Shown here piece after piece: positions 11,151 through 20,750 of a stretch of DNA of 64,000 nucleotides. Made by a program: the position numbers and the translations under genes. The DNA is from Diphasiastrum complanatum. Lineage: Eukaryota > Streptophyta > Lycopodiopsida > Lycopodiales > Lycopodiaceae. The number at the start of each line of letters is the position of its first letter. Within the stretch, counting starts at the first letter, position 1. The stretch lies in NCBI GenBank assembly GCA_029204225.1, contig CM055101.1, positions 62,178,171 to 62,242,170 on the forward strand. Direction: 5' to 3'. The notes under the pieces were generated by a model that had not been told where the DNA came from, searched no databases, and saw only the letters and a list, made by a program, of their open reading frames with translations.

Positions 11151-11152
<2 letters not shown>

Positions 11153-11210
<58 letters not shown>
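11153..11210. repeat. (CT)29 microsatellite
   Basis: Perfect CT dinucleotide tract at the junction between truncated transposase B and the ORF2-side remnant. Confidence 0.97.
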
Positions 11211-11216
<6 letters not shown>

Positions 11217-11554
11217 CAGCTCATTACAAACATTACATATGTTAAACACATACATACATTATGTTAGAGTACAAAGATTGCGTTTCACAAAACCAGGTGC
11301 ATGTTGCGCAAAAAAGCATATTTAAGAGATGTATCAAAAAAACATTACGCATCCCACCACATACGGCTGGGTATGTTTGTAAACTACTAACTATATGCCA
11401 CCTCATTTAGTGCCGAAAATTACATAGAAAGAGTCCGCCACATATGGCTAGACCTCATTTGGGCTTTACATTACTAGGGCGCCAAAGAGCCCACAGACTG
11501 ATCGGCCCGGTCAGTTGCATTATTCTTTCGCTCTATTATATGTATCCCTAAACC

Positions 11555-11560
<6 letters not shown>

Positions 11561-11619
<59 letters not shown>
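11561..11619. repeat. (CT)n microsatellite
   Basis: About 29 CT units followed by CACACGCGCG. In copy E a GA tract sits in the leader just before the transposase ATG, so this tract probably marks the equivalent leader in a deleted, inverted arrangement. Confidence 0.95.
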
Positions 11620-11623
<4 letters not shown>

Positions 11624-11823
11624 GCGCGTGCGCGTTTTGAACGCGGCCAGACTCCCTCTCTCTGTTTTTTTTTTCAAAAAAAAAAATACACGTCCGGGTC
11701 CAAATTAAAAAAAAAAAAATGGATGCGTCCAATCCCGCGTCTGGGGATCGGACGCGTCCGGGTCCGGACGCCGGACGTGGACGCGAAAAGCCCGCGTCCG
11801 GCCCGGACCCTCATGTCTAATCC

Positions 11824-11910
11824 AGCAGTACCAGGATCCACGGATCCCGGTACCGCAGATCCACATTGGTACTGCGCGGATCCATACTGATCCGCGGTAC
11901 CACAATAAAA
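11824..11910. repeat. GGTACC/GGATCC-rich terminus, left end of copy C
   Basis: Contains AGTACCAGGATCC, GATCCCGGTACCGC and CCGCGGTACCACAAT. It aligns in inverted orientation with 32520-32605 of the MITE-like element, up to the AT-rich ATAATATATTTA that follows. Confidence 0.7.
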
Positions 11911-12171
11911 TAATATATTTAATATTTAATATATTTATATATATTTTTTGCCCTAATCCCCCCCCCTCGCTTCATCTTTCTCCCTGCCCATCGCGTTGCT
12001 GTTCGCGCCCTCTCCCTATTGTCCGCGCCCTCCTCTCCATCACACTGTCTTCGTGTTGCACAGATTGTTCGGCCATTGCTGTGGATTTTCCAGCCTTCCG
12101 CCTCCTATCACACTCACGATCATCTCTGCCTTTTTTCCCCAGTTCCTTCTACAAAAATGGTGCATTCCAAC

Positions 12172-12176
12172 CTTGC
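12172..12176. repeat. target-site duplication CTTGC (left of element 1)
   Basis: CTTGC here and at 16855-16859 flank AGTTACG...CATAACT. Removing one copy restores the transposase codons (CTT GCC GAT). Confidence 0.95.
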
Positions 12177-12590
12177 AGTTACGAATAAAGCCACAGCTGA
12201 TCTAAAGCTAAGCTATGAAAGCATCACATAAGCAAGACTTAAGCTATGAAAGCAGCACATAAGCAAGACTTAACCCTAGAAAGCAGGAAAGAGAGAGATT
12301 AAGGAGACTAAAGAGAGAGATCAATATCATCAGCTGAATAACAAATGACACAGTTTCCCTACTTATAGCCAAGAGGAAGCCCTAAAAGGAAGCTTCCGGT
12401 GGCTAGGGCCCAACTGGGAGGGAAAATAGTGCGCCCTCCAAGAATGGCCTAATAATGAATAATAAGGCCAAAGGTTAACCATATAGTCTAAGTGTGACTA
12501 ATGAATAAAAAAGGGCCCAAGGCCTGCTTATGCATAAAGTAAAGTAAATGTAAATGGACGCTGCGAATGTAATGAGCCGAGTCCATAACT
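12177..12590 (-). repeat. 3' LTR of element 1
   Basis: 414 bp, plus-strand ends AGTTACGAAT...GTCCATAACT. The neighbouring CTCCCTGGCA (12591-12600) reads CCAGGGAG on minus and is the likely polypurine tract. Confidence 0.93.
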
Positions 12591-12649
12591 CTCCCTGGCA
12601 CAAAAGAAAAAGACCCAACTGCCGAAAAGAAACTGGATCAAGTAGCAGC

Positions 12650-13010
12650 AAGCCCTGGTGCATCAACAGCTAGAGCAACATCTGATGTAGAGGAATCAAC
12701 AAGTGCAGCAAGAGCACGAGCCTGATCCGCAAGTGATGGTGTATGATAAAAGACATCAATAGGCTCCCATGTGGCCTCCTCAATAGGACGGCCATCCCAC
12801 TGGACCAAAAACTGAATCTGCCGGCGGCGTCGACTATGGTATAGACGAACCTGTAATATAGCAGCAGGTAAAAATGGAAATAACTCTGGAGCAGTAGGAA
12901 ACTCAGCATCACAAGGATCGTCATCCTCAATAGCAGCACGTAATAAACTGACATGGAATACATCGCAGGCGCGTGTGGAAGCAGGAAGCTATAAGCGATA
13001 TGTAATTGGA
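12650..13010 (-). pseudogene. chromodomain and spacer of element 1 pol
   Basis: Minus strand encodes VFHVSLLRAAIEDD, then IQFLVQWDGRPIEEATWE, a chromodomain-like module that in chromoviruses directs integration. A small indel near 13011-13020 separates it from the integrase C-terminal part. Element 3 keeps both in one frame, which shows the original arrangement. Confidence 0.85.
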
Positions 13011-14375
13011 CTAAGAACCTGCCAAAATGCGATAAGGCCCATAATAACGTGGTGCAAGCTTCTCAGTAGAAGCATGGCCCTGGACAAAATGATGATGTGC
13101 AAACCGTAGGCGTAGATAAACCATATCTCCAAGCTGAAACTCAACATGGCGGCGGTGACGATCAACTGAGGTCTGATAACGCTGCTGAACATGCTGTAAA
13201 TGAGAACTGGCCCGGGTAATAAGCTCTCGAGCACCAAGGTATCCAAAAATCCCGAGAAGGTAGAACAATCCATCATAGGATACACCAAAAACGGATGGAG
13301 AATCGGATAACCCATCGGAACTGGCTGCAAGTGTAATCCCAAAGTACACACCAGGCGCACAAGTGAGGAATAGAAGAAATGCACTGGAACGAGGAACAGG
13401 ATCCGCAACATCAGTAGGAAGCATTGGAGCAATATCCACATGTAGCTGGGAATGAGTATCAAAGCACATATGAGCGACACTGAAGTATATGGCGGCAACA
13501 TCCCCAAAAACTATCCAAGAGAGGAGAAGGAATTCTCTCAAGGTACCATGATGGTCTCGGAACACCAGAACAAAGTGGCAACTCAGCATCGGAGACCAAG
13601 CGATATGGAGCAACCTGAAATGACAGGGAACCTGAAGATCACCCAGACAAACAGTAGCTAGAACGGAGGCAATAACCCAAGCCAACAGGATATGCCAAGC
13701 CTGACAATGAGCAACAATCCTAGGAACAGATAGAGAGCCACATGCATAATCATAGAGATATCCGCACCATAGGCGATCAGTAATATGGAAAAACCAGCAC
13801 CAATCAACAAGTCCAAATGAAAACCAAGCTATATGTAATAACCAGGATTGCCATATATCCATAGCTAAAAATGAAGCAGTAGTGTAAGCAATAGATCCAA
13901 ATGAAATCCAAGCGATACGTAATAACCAGGAATGCCAAATATCAAGAGGTAAACAGGAATCAGTCGCATGAACCCAAAAGTGTATACCATCGGCATGGAC
14001 TGCAGCAAACCTATATGTAGAAACACCAGGAGACGGAAGGATGTCCGTGTACTCATCTAGAAAGATCCCGACATATAAATACCCTAGATAAGTAATAGTG
14101 ATCATCTGGCACATATCCTCGGATGAAAAATGTGTAAGGGCCAAAGGTGCATGAATCATGTCAGGAACCGTAGAAATATCATGAGGCAGATCACAAACCT
14201 CAAGCAGAGATCCATGGAGTAAAGCGAAAGAAGATACAACCTGATCACCAATAGCGAGGGAACCATCAAACGTGGACCCATGAAGAACCCCATAGAAATC
14301 AGCAGGAACATTGGCCATAACAGACTCAAGAGATGGAGATATAGAGACCAATGGAGAAGATACTGCACCAACCAC
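13011..14375 (-). CDS. 454-codon open frame: unassigned Trp-rich region joined to integrase C-terminal part
   Basis: The last about 75 codons match the integrase C-terminal region of this family (GARELITRASSHL, RHVEFQLGD, EKLAPRYYGPYRI). The first about 375 codons (14375 to about 13240) sit where RT, RNase H and the integrase core should be but match none of these. They are rich in Trp, Leu and Ile and contain two or three near-repeats of the form W-SWLL-IAW-SFG, from a DNA duplication of about 85 bp near 13800-13950. Either this is replaced or acquired sequence that happens to be open, or a real coding insert. I do not recognise it. Confidence 0.45.
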   Translation of the reverse strand: MVGAVSSPLVSISPSLESVMANVPADFYGVLHGSTFDGSLAIGDQVVSSFALLHGSLLEVCDLPHDISTVPDMIHAPLALTHFSSEDMCQMITITYLGYLYVGIFLDEYTDILPSPGVSTYRFAAVHADGIHFWVHATDSCLPLDIWHSWLLRIAWISFGSIAYTTASFLAMDIWQSWLLHIAWFSFGLVDWCWFFHITDRLWCGYLYDYACGSLSVPRIVAHCQAWHILLAWVIASVLATVCLGDLQVPCHFRLLHIAWSPMLSCHFVLVFRDHHGTLREFLLLSWIVFGDVAAIYFSVAHMCFDTHSQLHVDIAPMLPTDVADPVPRSSAFLLFLTCAPGVYFGITLAASSDGLSDSPSVFGVSYDGLFYLLGIFGYLGARELITRASSHLQHVQQRYQTSVDRHRRHVEFQLGDMVYLRLRFAHHHFVQGHASTEKLAPRYYGPYRILAGS

Positions 14376-14469
14376 CGAACCAAGAGGGCAATCTGAAGTA
14401 TGTGCAAAAGCAATAGTAGAAATACCACCAAGGTATACGACCTCAATATCAATGAAACCAGGAATGACA

Positions 14470-15430
14470 CTGAATACGATATCTGTGAATCAAGGCATAT
14501 AGGCGCAAGGCACACAACAACAACCTGTAAATCCGAAGCAACATCAACCTGAGGAAGAGGACCCACGGATGCTGAAAGTGAAGCAGCAACTGATGTACTC
14601 TGAATGGAAAGAAGAGCTGCATCGTCAACCTTTGGCAGGCTACGCATAAACTGCTTCCTGGTAACCAATTGGAAGTCTCCCTGAGAATCAATGCCAACAA
14701 GTGAGTGTGTAACTGCATCAAGTACAAATGTCAATGTCTGCTGTGTCAAGTCCAGTGTAACGGCTCCAAGAGATGCAAACCAATCAGCACCAAGGATAAG
14801 ATCATAACACTGCATAGGAATAATGTAAAGATCTGCCTGTCCAAAAAAATCTCCAATGCGGTATGGTAAATGCTGAAACATCTGAGAACTAGGAAAAGAA
14901 TGGGAACTGGCAACCTCAATTGTGAGAGGCTGTGAAGCCTCAGGAATAGGTGAAGCACGTATCTGATGAGTGATATAACTGCTAATAAAAGAATGAGTGC
15001 TGCCAGTATCAACTAAAGCAATATACTTACGATCTGTAATACGTACACGTAACCGAATGGAGCGAGGACCAGGACGCCCTGTCCAAGTAGCATAAGCAAG
15101 CTGAGCATGGCAAGTAGCAGGAAGTAGATTAGTGGAAGGCTCAGAGGATAGGTCAGGCTCATCAGAAATGTGAATGTAGATATCGGAATCATCTGGAGTA
15201 GTGCCCTCATGGTAAAAAACAGCAGTAGTAGTAGGGAGAGGCTGACAGCAATCACGGGCAAAATGGTCAGGACTCTTACAACGAAAGCAAAGACGCTTCT
15301 GCGGAAGATCAGCGAACTCTGCAGACGTGTAACGTCGGACAAAAGCAGGTCGAGGAGTCGGAGGACGAGGAGGCAAAGGGGCAATGGAGAGAGCTGGAAC
15401 AGAAGGAACCGGAATAGGTAGCAAGCTGTA
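14470..15430 (-). pseudogene. zinc knuckle and retropepsin-type protease of element 1
   Basis: Minus strand encodes KRLCFRCKSPDHFARDC (CCHC nucleic-acid-binding knuckle, near 15250-15300) and, about 90 residues later, the aspartic-protease signature IALVDTGSTHSFIS (near 14980-15030), then DLILGADWFASLG. It processes Gag-Pol in the virus-like particle. The start is not visible in this frame. Upstream residues are in another frame because the capsid part of gag appears deleted near 15410-15440. Confidence 0.85.
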
Positions 15431-15767
15431 CCCTATCACGAAAGTCTCGAGCAAAGTGTGGCTCAGGAAGTGGGGGACGTGAAAAGAAACCAGGAGATGG
15501 GTTAGGTGGAATGATCGGTCCACCACCAGGCTGACTAGTAGAGGAAGAAGGAAATCCAAATGGAGGGGGAGTTCCAAATGAAGGAAAAACAGGAGCTTTA
15601 CCAGGACCATGAGGCTGTAAAGAATCAATTTGTGACTGCATAGTAGCAAAGCCGGTCATAACGGTATCGAAGCGAAGAACGAGGCCAGAAAGGGTCTCAT
15701 CCATGCGACGAAACTGATCGGATAAGGTTTCCTGAGTAGTCTCACTCGGGGTAGGTGAATGTGCCAT
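15410..15767 (-). pseudogene. gag N-terminal part of element 1
   Basis: ATG at 15767 opens MAHSPTPSETTQETL, then a short coiled-coil-like stretch (FRRMDETLSGLVLRFD) and a Pro/Gly/Ser-rich region. The same start occurs in element 3 at about 29381. The typical Ty3 capsid domain is not visible, and the frame runs into HFARDFRDRVQLAT and then shifts to the zinc-knuckle frame. Probably a deletion of the capsid region. Confidence 0.65.
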
Positions 15768-16450
15768 AATGATAGTGGAAGGAATAGACGAAAACTTGAG
15801 AGAGCGGACTCTTGTCGTCACCCCAAATTAGTCTATTAAAACCACTATTATCACAACTAAGAAGGGACAACAATCAGCAAATGAAAAAAAGTGAAAATGA
15901 AGGCAGTGAAAATGCGCTGGACAGCCAGGAGGCAAGTGACAAATTGGAATATCAAACGGAGTCGGAATTTCGTGAAATCTGGTTGAGGATGGGCGATGGA
16001 CAGCCTCCTGCAAACAAAGTGTGAAAAATGGCTGCAAACGGAGACAAAAACGGACGAAAGTGACAGGTATGAAGCGGCTGGACAGCCTGCCAACAAAAGT
16101 GAAAAGAGGGCTGAAAATGGAAGGAGGAACGGACGAAAGAGACGAGGGAATTGGGCACTGAGAGCCTGCAAACAAGCTGGAAATGGGTGATGGAGGGTTG
16201 AAACTTGGGCGCCGGAAATAATCTGCCCCAAATTTTTTTTTTTTCCGGCCGCCAAATTTAGTGGAAGTACTTCTGCTAACTATCTGCTAAAGCTCCACCA
16301 AGGAAAATGATGGGAGCTGGCCCTCTTCCAAACTGTGCTGAATGTTGTTGAAGCAAAGAGACGAAAGCCCTCAGCAAAGAGAGAAAAATCAGCAAGGAAA
16401 ATGGGCACCCAAGTAGAAAATCAGATCTGAAATTCAGCAATGAGGAAAGT
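15768..16450 (-). other. untranslated leader of element 1
   Basis: About 680 bp between the PBS and the gag ATG, with no open frame of note. It includes GCCGGAAATAATCTGCC and a poly(T)/CCGGCCGCCAAATTTAG block that recurs at 20628-20690 in element 2, showing the two LTR families share a leader. The piece 16330-16450 recurs at 24655-24776. Confidence 0.75.
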
Positions 16451-16462
16451 GCTCTGATACCA
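16451..16462 (-). promoter_or_regulatory. primer binding site (initiator Met tRNA), element 1
   Basis: Minus strand TGGTATCAGAGC directly after the 5' LTR. This is the standard plant PBS complementary to the 3' end of the initiator methionine tRNA. Its position fixes the element orientation and the LTR end. Confidence 0.93.
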
Positions 16463-16854
16463 AGTTACGAATAAAGCCACAGCTGATCTAAAGCTAAGCT
16501 ATGAAAGCATCACATAAGCAAGACTTAAGCTATGAAAGCAGCACATAAGCAAGACTTAACCCTAGAAAGCAGGAAAGAGAGAGATCAATATCATCAGCTG
16601 AATAACAAATGACACAGTTTCCCTACTTATAGCCAAGAGGAAGCCCTAAAAGGAAGCTTCCGGTGGCTAGGGCCCAACTGGGAGGGAAAATAGTGCGCCC
16701 TCCAAGAATGGCCTAATAATGAATAATAAGGCCAAAGGCCAACCATATAGTCTAAGTGTGACTAATGAATAAAAAAGGGCCCAAGGCCTGCTTATGCATA
16801 AAGTAAAGTAAATGTAAATGGACGCGGCGAATGTAATGAGCCGAGTCCATAACT
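16463..16854 (-). repeat. 5' LTR of element 1
   Basis: 392 bp, near-identical to 12177-12590. Plus-strand ends AGTTACG...CATAACT, followed by target duplication CTTGC at 16855-16859. Confidence 0.93.
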
Positions 16855-16859
16855 CTTGC

Positions 16860-17345
16860 CGATCTGTGGGACGAGGTGGACATTGTCAAGCGGGTTCCCG
16901 ACAAGTCCAACAAGTCCGGTGCAAAGATCGTGCGTTGTCGATATTGCCTGGTCGAGTTCGTTGCCACCCTCACTCGCCTTAAAGGCCACCTGCTCGGCGC
17001 ACGCGCCAAAAATGGTGGCACACTGAATGCTGCCCCCTGTGGCAGCATGTCTGTCCCCGTCAGGCAGCGACTTCTGGACACCTACGGCCACGTCTTGTGG
17101 TGGGGGAGAACACCATTTTGGAGGGTGTTCTTCGATTTTGCACCGCTCCTTAGGTGGTTGACCCCGAGTTGCTGCCTGCTTGGCTGGCACGCACGAGGAG
17201 AGGGAGTGCATCCTCGTCCAGTCCCTTTGCCCCTCAGACAGTTCCGCCACACGCACCCCCATCTGCACCCATTCCGGTGGATCCCGTCCCATCGCGTCCG
17301 CTAGTTGCCACTGCGGTTCCACCACCACCTACTGTTGCTCGCACT
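16860..17345 (+). pseudogene. BED zinc-finger and Pro-rich linker exon segment of transposase C
   Basis: Continuation of the gene opened at 12157. RCRYC and GHLLG supply the Cys pair and His of a BED finger, the DNA-binding module at the N-terminus of many hAT transposases. It is followed by VRQRLLDTYGH and a Ser/Pro-rich linker ending PPPPTVART at 17345. Frame changes between about 17093 and 17156 can be read as a 64-bp GT...AG intron or as decay. Confidence 0.8.
17341..17345. repeat. target-site duplication GCACT (left of element 2)
   Basis: GCACT here and at 25242-25246 flank AGTTATG...CGTAACT. Removing one copy restores TGTTGCTCGCACTCCCCCAG, as in copy B at 8711-8730. Confidence 0.95.
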
Positions 17346-17800
17346 AGTTATGATCAAAATCTCAGGTGTTGAATCAATAAAGCATAAAAGACAGCAATAG
17401 ACTAAAGCCCTACAAGCAATAGACAAGACAATAGGTTCTCCCACGAAGAGCCCAAGCAATAATCTGAAAAATGAGTGTACAAATGCCCCTATAAATACCC
17501 TACCAATGAACCCTAAAATAGGAATTCAAAAGTAAAGGGAGACAAAATGTGGAGGGAAAATAGTGCGCCCTCCTACGGGCCCCCACTCCACATATAACCA
17601 TATAATAAGGGCCCAAGGCCAATCAATGTCATAAAAAAGGACCCAGTGTGGGTCATAAGCATATAAAAAGGCTTTGGGGCCTGTACATGACTAATATAAA
17701 ATGCGTAACCAGAAATATACATAACCAACAGCAAATGTAAAGAGGCCTGCGGAATATATGCAGAGTAGCCCAGTAGGCCTGTATCCTGTAAACCGTAACT
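17346..17800 (-). repeat. 3' LTR of element 2
   Basis: Plus-strand ends AGTTATGATC...ACCGTAACT. CTCCCTGGCT at 17801 reads as the purine tract CCAGGGAG on minus, shared with element 1. Confidence 0.93.
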
Positions 17801-17869
17801 CTCCCTGGCTATAAAGAACATTGCCCCCAATGTAGACAAAATAAGATAAGAACCAGTGCCAGAGAAAAA

Positions 17870-18500
17870 TACTGCATCAAGATATCCCATCTGAGAAAGG
17901 AACATCAAGAGAAGTCGGAGCATCCCGAGAAGCAATGGTAGCTGCAAGTGATTGAGCCTGATCAGCCAGGATAGGGGTATGATAAAAAACATCAATGGGC
18001 TCCCAAGTAGCCTCCTCAATAGGACGACCATCCCACTGGACCAAAAACTGAACCTGCAGATGGTGACGACTATGCAATAAGCGCACCTGTAAAATAGCAA
18101 CTTGCAGGAATGAAAAAGCTCTGGATCTGTAGGAAATGAGGAATCTGGAGGAGCATCATCCTCAATAGCAGCACGTAATAAACTGACATGAAAGATATCA
18201 CAAGCCCGAGTAGCAGCAGGTAGCTCAAGACGATATGTATCTGGACTGAGGCGCTCAAGAATATGAAAAGGCCCATAATAGCGCGGCGCAAGCTTCTCAG
18301 TAGAAGCAAGACCCTGTACAAAAAACGATGGCGAGCAAAGCGTAACCGGAGAAAAACAGTATCTCCCTCTGCAAACTCAACATGGCGTCGATGACGATCA
18401 ACAATGGTCCTGTACCGCTGCTGAATATGCTGTAAATGAGTAGCAGCTCTAGTAATAATCTCCCGAGCACTCGAAAGATAAGATGAAATAGTAACAGGTG
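17870..18500 (-). pseudogene. integrase C-terminal part and chromodomain, element 2
   Basis: Encodes the DNA-binding tail (RHVEF near 18380) and a chromodomain-like VQFLVQWDGRPIEEATWE at 17985-18050. Frame shifts near 18100 and 18310 break it. It aligns with elements 1 and 3 over this section. Confidence 0.8.
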
Positions 18501-18533
18501 CATCATCTGGAGGAGCAGGTATACCGGGTAGAA

Positions 18534-19430
18534 CTAGTGAGTATCCATGAGCAAGCAGGAAAGGAGAAACACCTGTGCTGAACTAACAGAACTGTTATAA
18601 CTATACTCAGCCAAACATAAATGCTGATCCCAATCACGACTAGAAGGAGAAACATAATGTCGTAAATAATCCTCCAATACCCGGTTAATAACCTCAGACT
18701 GACCATCCGCAGAAGAATGATAAGCAGTGCCCATAAGTATCCTAACATCCAAGATACGCATAAGCTCTGTCCAAAAACCTGATGTAAACTTGGTATCCCG
18801 ATCAGTAAGTATAGATCGTGGGAGACCATGTAAGCGGAAAATCTCAGAAATAAATATACGACCACACTGCTTTGCTGTAATAGTACGTCTGACTGGTATG
18901 AAATGAGCTTGTTTAGAAAACCTATCAACTACCACCAAACAAGAGTCATGATCACGTTGAGTACGGGGAAGACCTAAAATGAAGTCCATAGATATATCAG
19001 TCCACTGGCGGGAAGGAATAGGCCAACTTTGAAGGAGACCGCCAAGTTTTTCACGGGAATACTTGTTACGAAGGCAAAAATCACAAGTATGAATAAGGTG
19101 GGAAAGCTCACGCTTCATGGAAGGCCAATAAAAATGTTCTTTCAAACGGAACAAGGACTTCTGAAAACCAAAATGGCCACCAACAGGAGAGGAATGGGCA
19201 TCAAGGAGCTGTGGACGTATGTCGAGAGTGCTGGGAATACATAACGAACCATAGTGAAACAAACGATGATTAACAATGGAATAAACCTGGCGAGGGTGAG
19301 AGGAAGGACGAGAGGCAAACGACATAATATCATGAAAGTCTGGACATGTGGCATAAGCCTGAGGAAGATCATCATACCAAGAGTGGGGAGACATAACAAG
19401 ATTGTAAGTAAGAGCAGGTAAACGAGACAA
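18534..19430 (-). CDS. integrase of element 2 (zinc region and catalytic core)
   Basis: Integrates the element cDNA. Visible: the His/Cys zinc region (GGHFGFQKS, HLIHTCDFCLRNK), then the core with ISMDFILGLP (first Asp), ILTDRDTKF (second Asp) and GQSEVINRVLED (Glu), giving a complete D,D-35-E triad. The frame is open for 298 codons from a Met inside the RNase H-integrase junction. A shift at the C-terminal end disconnects the chromodomain. It could be functional in trans only if joined to RT by frameshift, which is unlikely. Confidence 0.88.
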   Translation of the reverse strand: MSRLPALTYNLVMSPHSWYDDLPQAYATCPDFHDIMSFASRPSSHPRQVYSIVNHRLFHYGSLCIPSTLDIRPQLLDAHSSPVGGHFGFQKSLFRLKEHFYWPSMKRELSHLIHTCDFCLRNKYSREKLGGLLQSWPIPSRQWTDISMDFILGLPRTQRDHDSCLVVVDRFSKQAHFIPVRRTITAKQCGRIFISEIFRLHGLPRSILTDRDTKFTSGFWTELMRILDVRILMGTAYHSSADGQSEVINRVLEDYLRHYVSPSSRDWDQHLCLAEYSYNSSVSSAQVFLLSCLLMDTH

Positions 19431-19640
19431 AGCATCAGCAGCAGCGTTACTTTTACCAGGCTTATAATGAATATCAAAGTGAAAGGACTGTAAAAACTGA
19501 AGTCAACGGTACTGACGATCACTAAGATCCTTTTGTGTATACAAATAACGAAGTGACTGGTGATCAGTAAAAACATCAAACGGAACACGATAAGAAACAT
19601 ACGAACATCATGAACATCAACAGGCACAAGCCATGAAAGA
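19430..19640 (-). pseudogene. RNase H fragment, element 2
   Basis: Encodes VFTDHQSLRYLYTQKDLSD and KPGKSNAAADALSRLPALTY, the second half of the Ty3 RNase H. The first half, including TDAS, is missing: sequence jumps from the RT thumb (VDVHD, near 19615) to this point. An in-frame TGA occurs near 19501. Confidence 0.8.
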
Positions 19641-20600
19641 ATAGAACGGACCTTAGAGGGTCAAGACGAACAATACCATTAGTAACAAAGAAGCCCAAAA
19701 ACTCGATTTGTACAACAGCAAAAGAACATTTAGAACGTTTAGCATACAGATGATGAGTAACTAACAAAACAAAAACAGAACGAACGTGCTGAACATGAAG
19801 AGAGAGAGTGGTGCTATAAATGAGGATATCGTCAAAATAAACAATGACACTTTCCAAGCAGAGGACAAAAGATGCTATTCATGACATTCTGAAAAGTGGG
19901 CGGGCCATTGGTAACAGCAAAAGGAAGGACACGAAACTCATATAGACCAAAGTGGGTACGGAAAGCTGTCTTGTGCTCATCAGGAGGATGCATACAAATT
20001 TGGTGATAACCGGAACGGAGGTCAAGTATAGAAAAGATCTTGGCTTGGCCTAACTGGTCAAACAGGTCATCCATATGAGGGATAGGGTACTGATTACGGA
20101 TAGTAAGTTTATTCAAAGCACGATAATCAATACATAGACGTTTAGTACCATCCTTCTTATCAACAAGTAAAACAGGAGCACCAAAAGGACTGTGGCTAGG
20201 AACAATAAGGCCTTGACGTAATAAATCAGACACCTGACGCTGGACTTCCTCGCGCTCAACAATAGACATACGAAAAGGAGGACGAGAAGGAGGTGATGCA
20301 GAGGAAAGAAGGTCTATATGGTGGTTGACATCTCATAAAGGTGGTAACTGAGTCGGCTCTCTAAAAACATGCTCAAATTCACGCAACAGTTCAAAAAATA
20401 CCTGTGGCAAAGGTGTTGCATCCGCAATAGGCTGAACAGAAAGAATAACCGCACAGTGGGCCTTCGGGAGGCTCTGTATGAACTGCTTCCCAGAAATAAG
20501 CTGATAGTCCTGCCGAGAATCAATACCGGAAAATATATGCCGAGTACCATCATGAGAGAATGTCAATGTCTGCTGCTGAGGATTCAAAAAAAAAAGAAAA
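19576..20600 (-). pseudogene. protease C-terminal end and reverse transcriptase, element 2
   Basis: 20590-20333 encodes the region after protease (DYQLISGKQFIQSLPK, FEHVFREP). 20269-19832 holds RT motifs CIDYRALNKLT, SILDLRSGYHQI and GPPTFQNVMN. 19857-19576 holds YFDDILIYS with the catalytic Asp pair and LYAKRSKCSF. A one-base frame change near 19850 separates the fingers from the catalytic palm. Clear Ty3/gypsy RT, lightly decayed. Confidence 0.87.
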
Positions 20601-20745
20601 AAAGAGGGAAAAGGATTTGGAACTCGTGCACCGGAAATAATCTGCCCAAATTTTTTTTTTTTTTTTCCGGCCGCCAAATTTAGCAGAAGTACTTCCGCTA
20701 ACTATTTGTTAAAGCTCCGCCAAGGAAATGCTCTGATGGGAGTTG
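20601..20745 (-). other. leader remnant of element 2
   Basis: Contains GCACCGGAAATAATCTGCC and CCGGCCGCCAAATTTAG, also in the element 1 leader at 16209-16260. There the leader is followed by gag. Here it abuts protease, which marks the gag deletion. Confidence 0.75.
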
Positions 20746-20750
20746 GTCCT

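Larger units (their letters stand above)
11080..11820 (-). mobile_element. remnant of the ORF2 side and right terminus, copy B
   Basis: 11217-11560 matches the 3' UTR and last codons region of ORF2 seen at 51700-51990, including GCCGAAAATTACATA and CACATATGGCTAGACC. ORF2 itself is deleted. Two (CT)n tracts flank this piece. The block 11693-11820 is full of GGACGCG/CGTCC words and ends CCTCATGTCT. Its reverse complement closely matches the left end of copy E at 49912. Copy B is therefore an internally deleted element with the same convergent plan. Confidence 0.6.
12177..16854 (-). mobile_element. LTR retrotransposon element 1 (gag/protease-bearing, lacks RT and integrase core)
   Basis: A 4.68-kb Ty3/gypsy-type element coded on minus, inserted in codon 7 of transposase C. 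LTRs at 12177-12590 and 16463-16854 differ by a 22-bp indel and about three substitutions, so insertion was recent. Minus order: 5' LTR, iMet PBS, leader, short gag, zinc knuckle, protease, about 1.2 kb of unassigned open frame, integrase C-terminal part, chromodomain, purine tract, 3' LTR. RT, RNase H and the integrase core are absent, so it must rely on another element for mobility. Confidence 0.93.

Noticed and set aside
14156-15649. 497-codon minus frame across gag and protease of element 1
   Set aside because: Only the middle part (about 15430-14470) matches zinc knuckle and protease. The ends are out of the gag frame or read into unassigned sequence, so it is not annotated as one protein.
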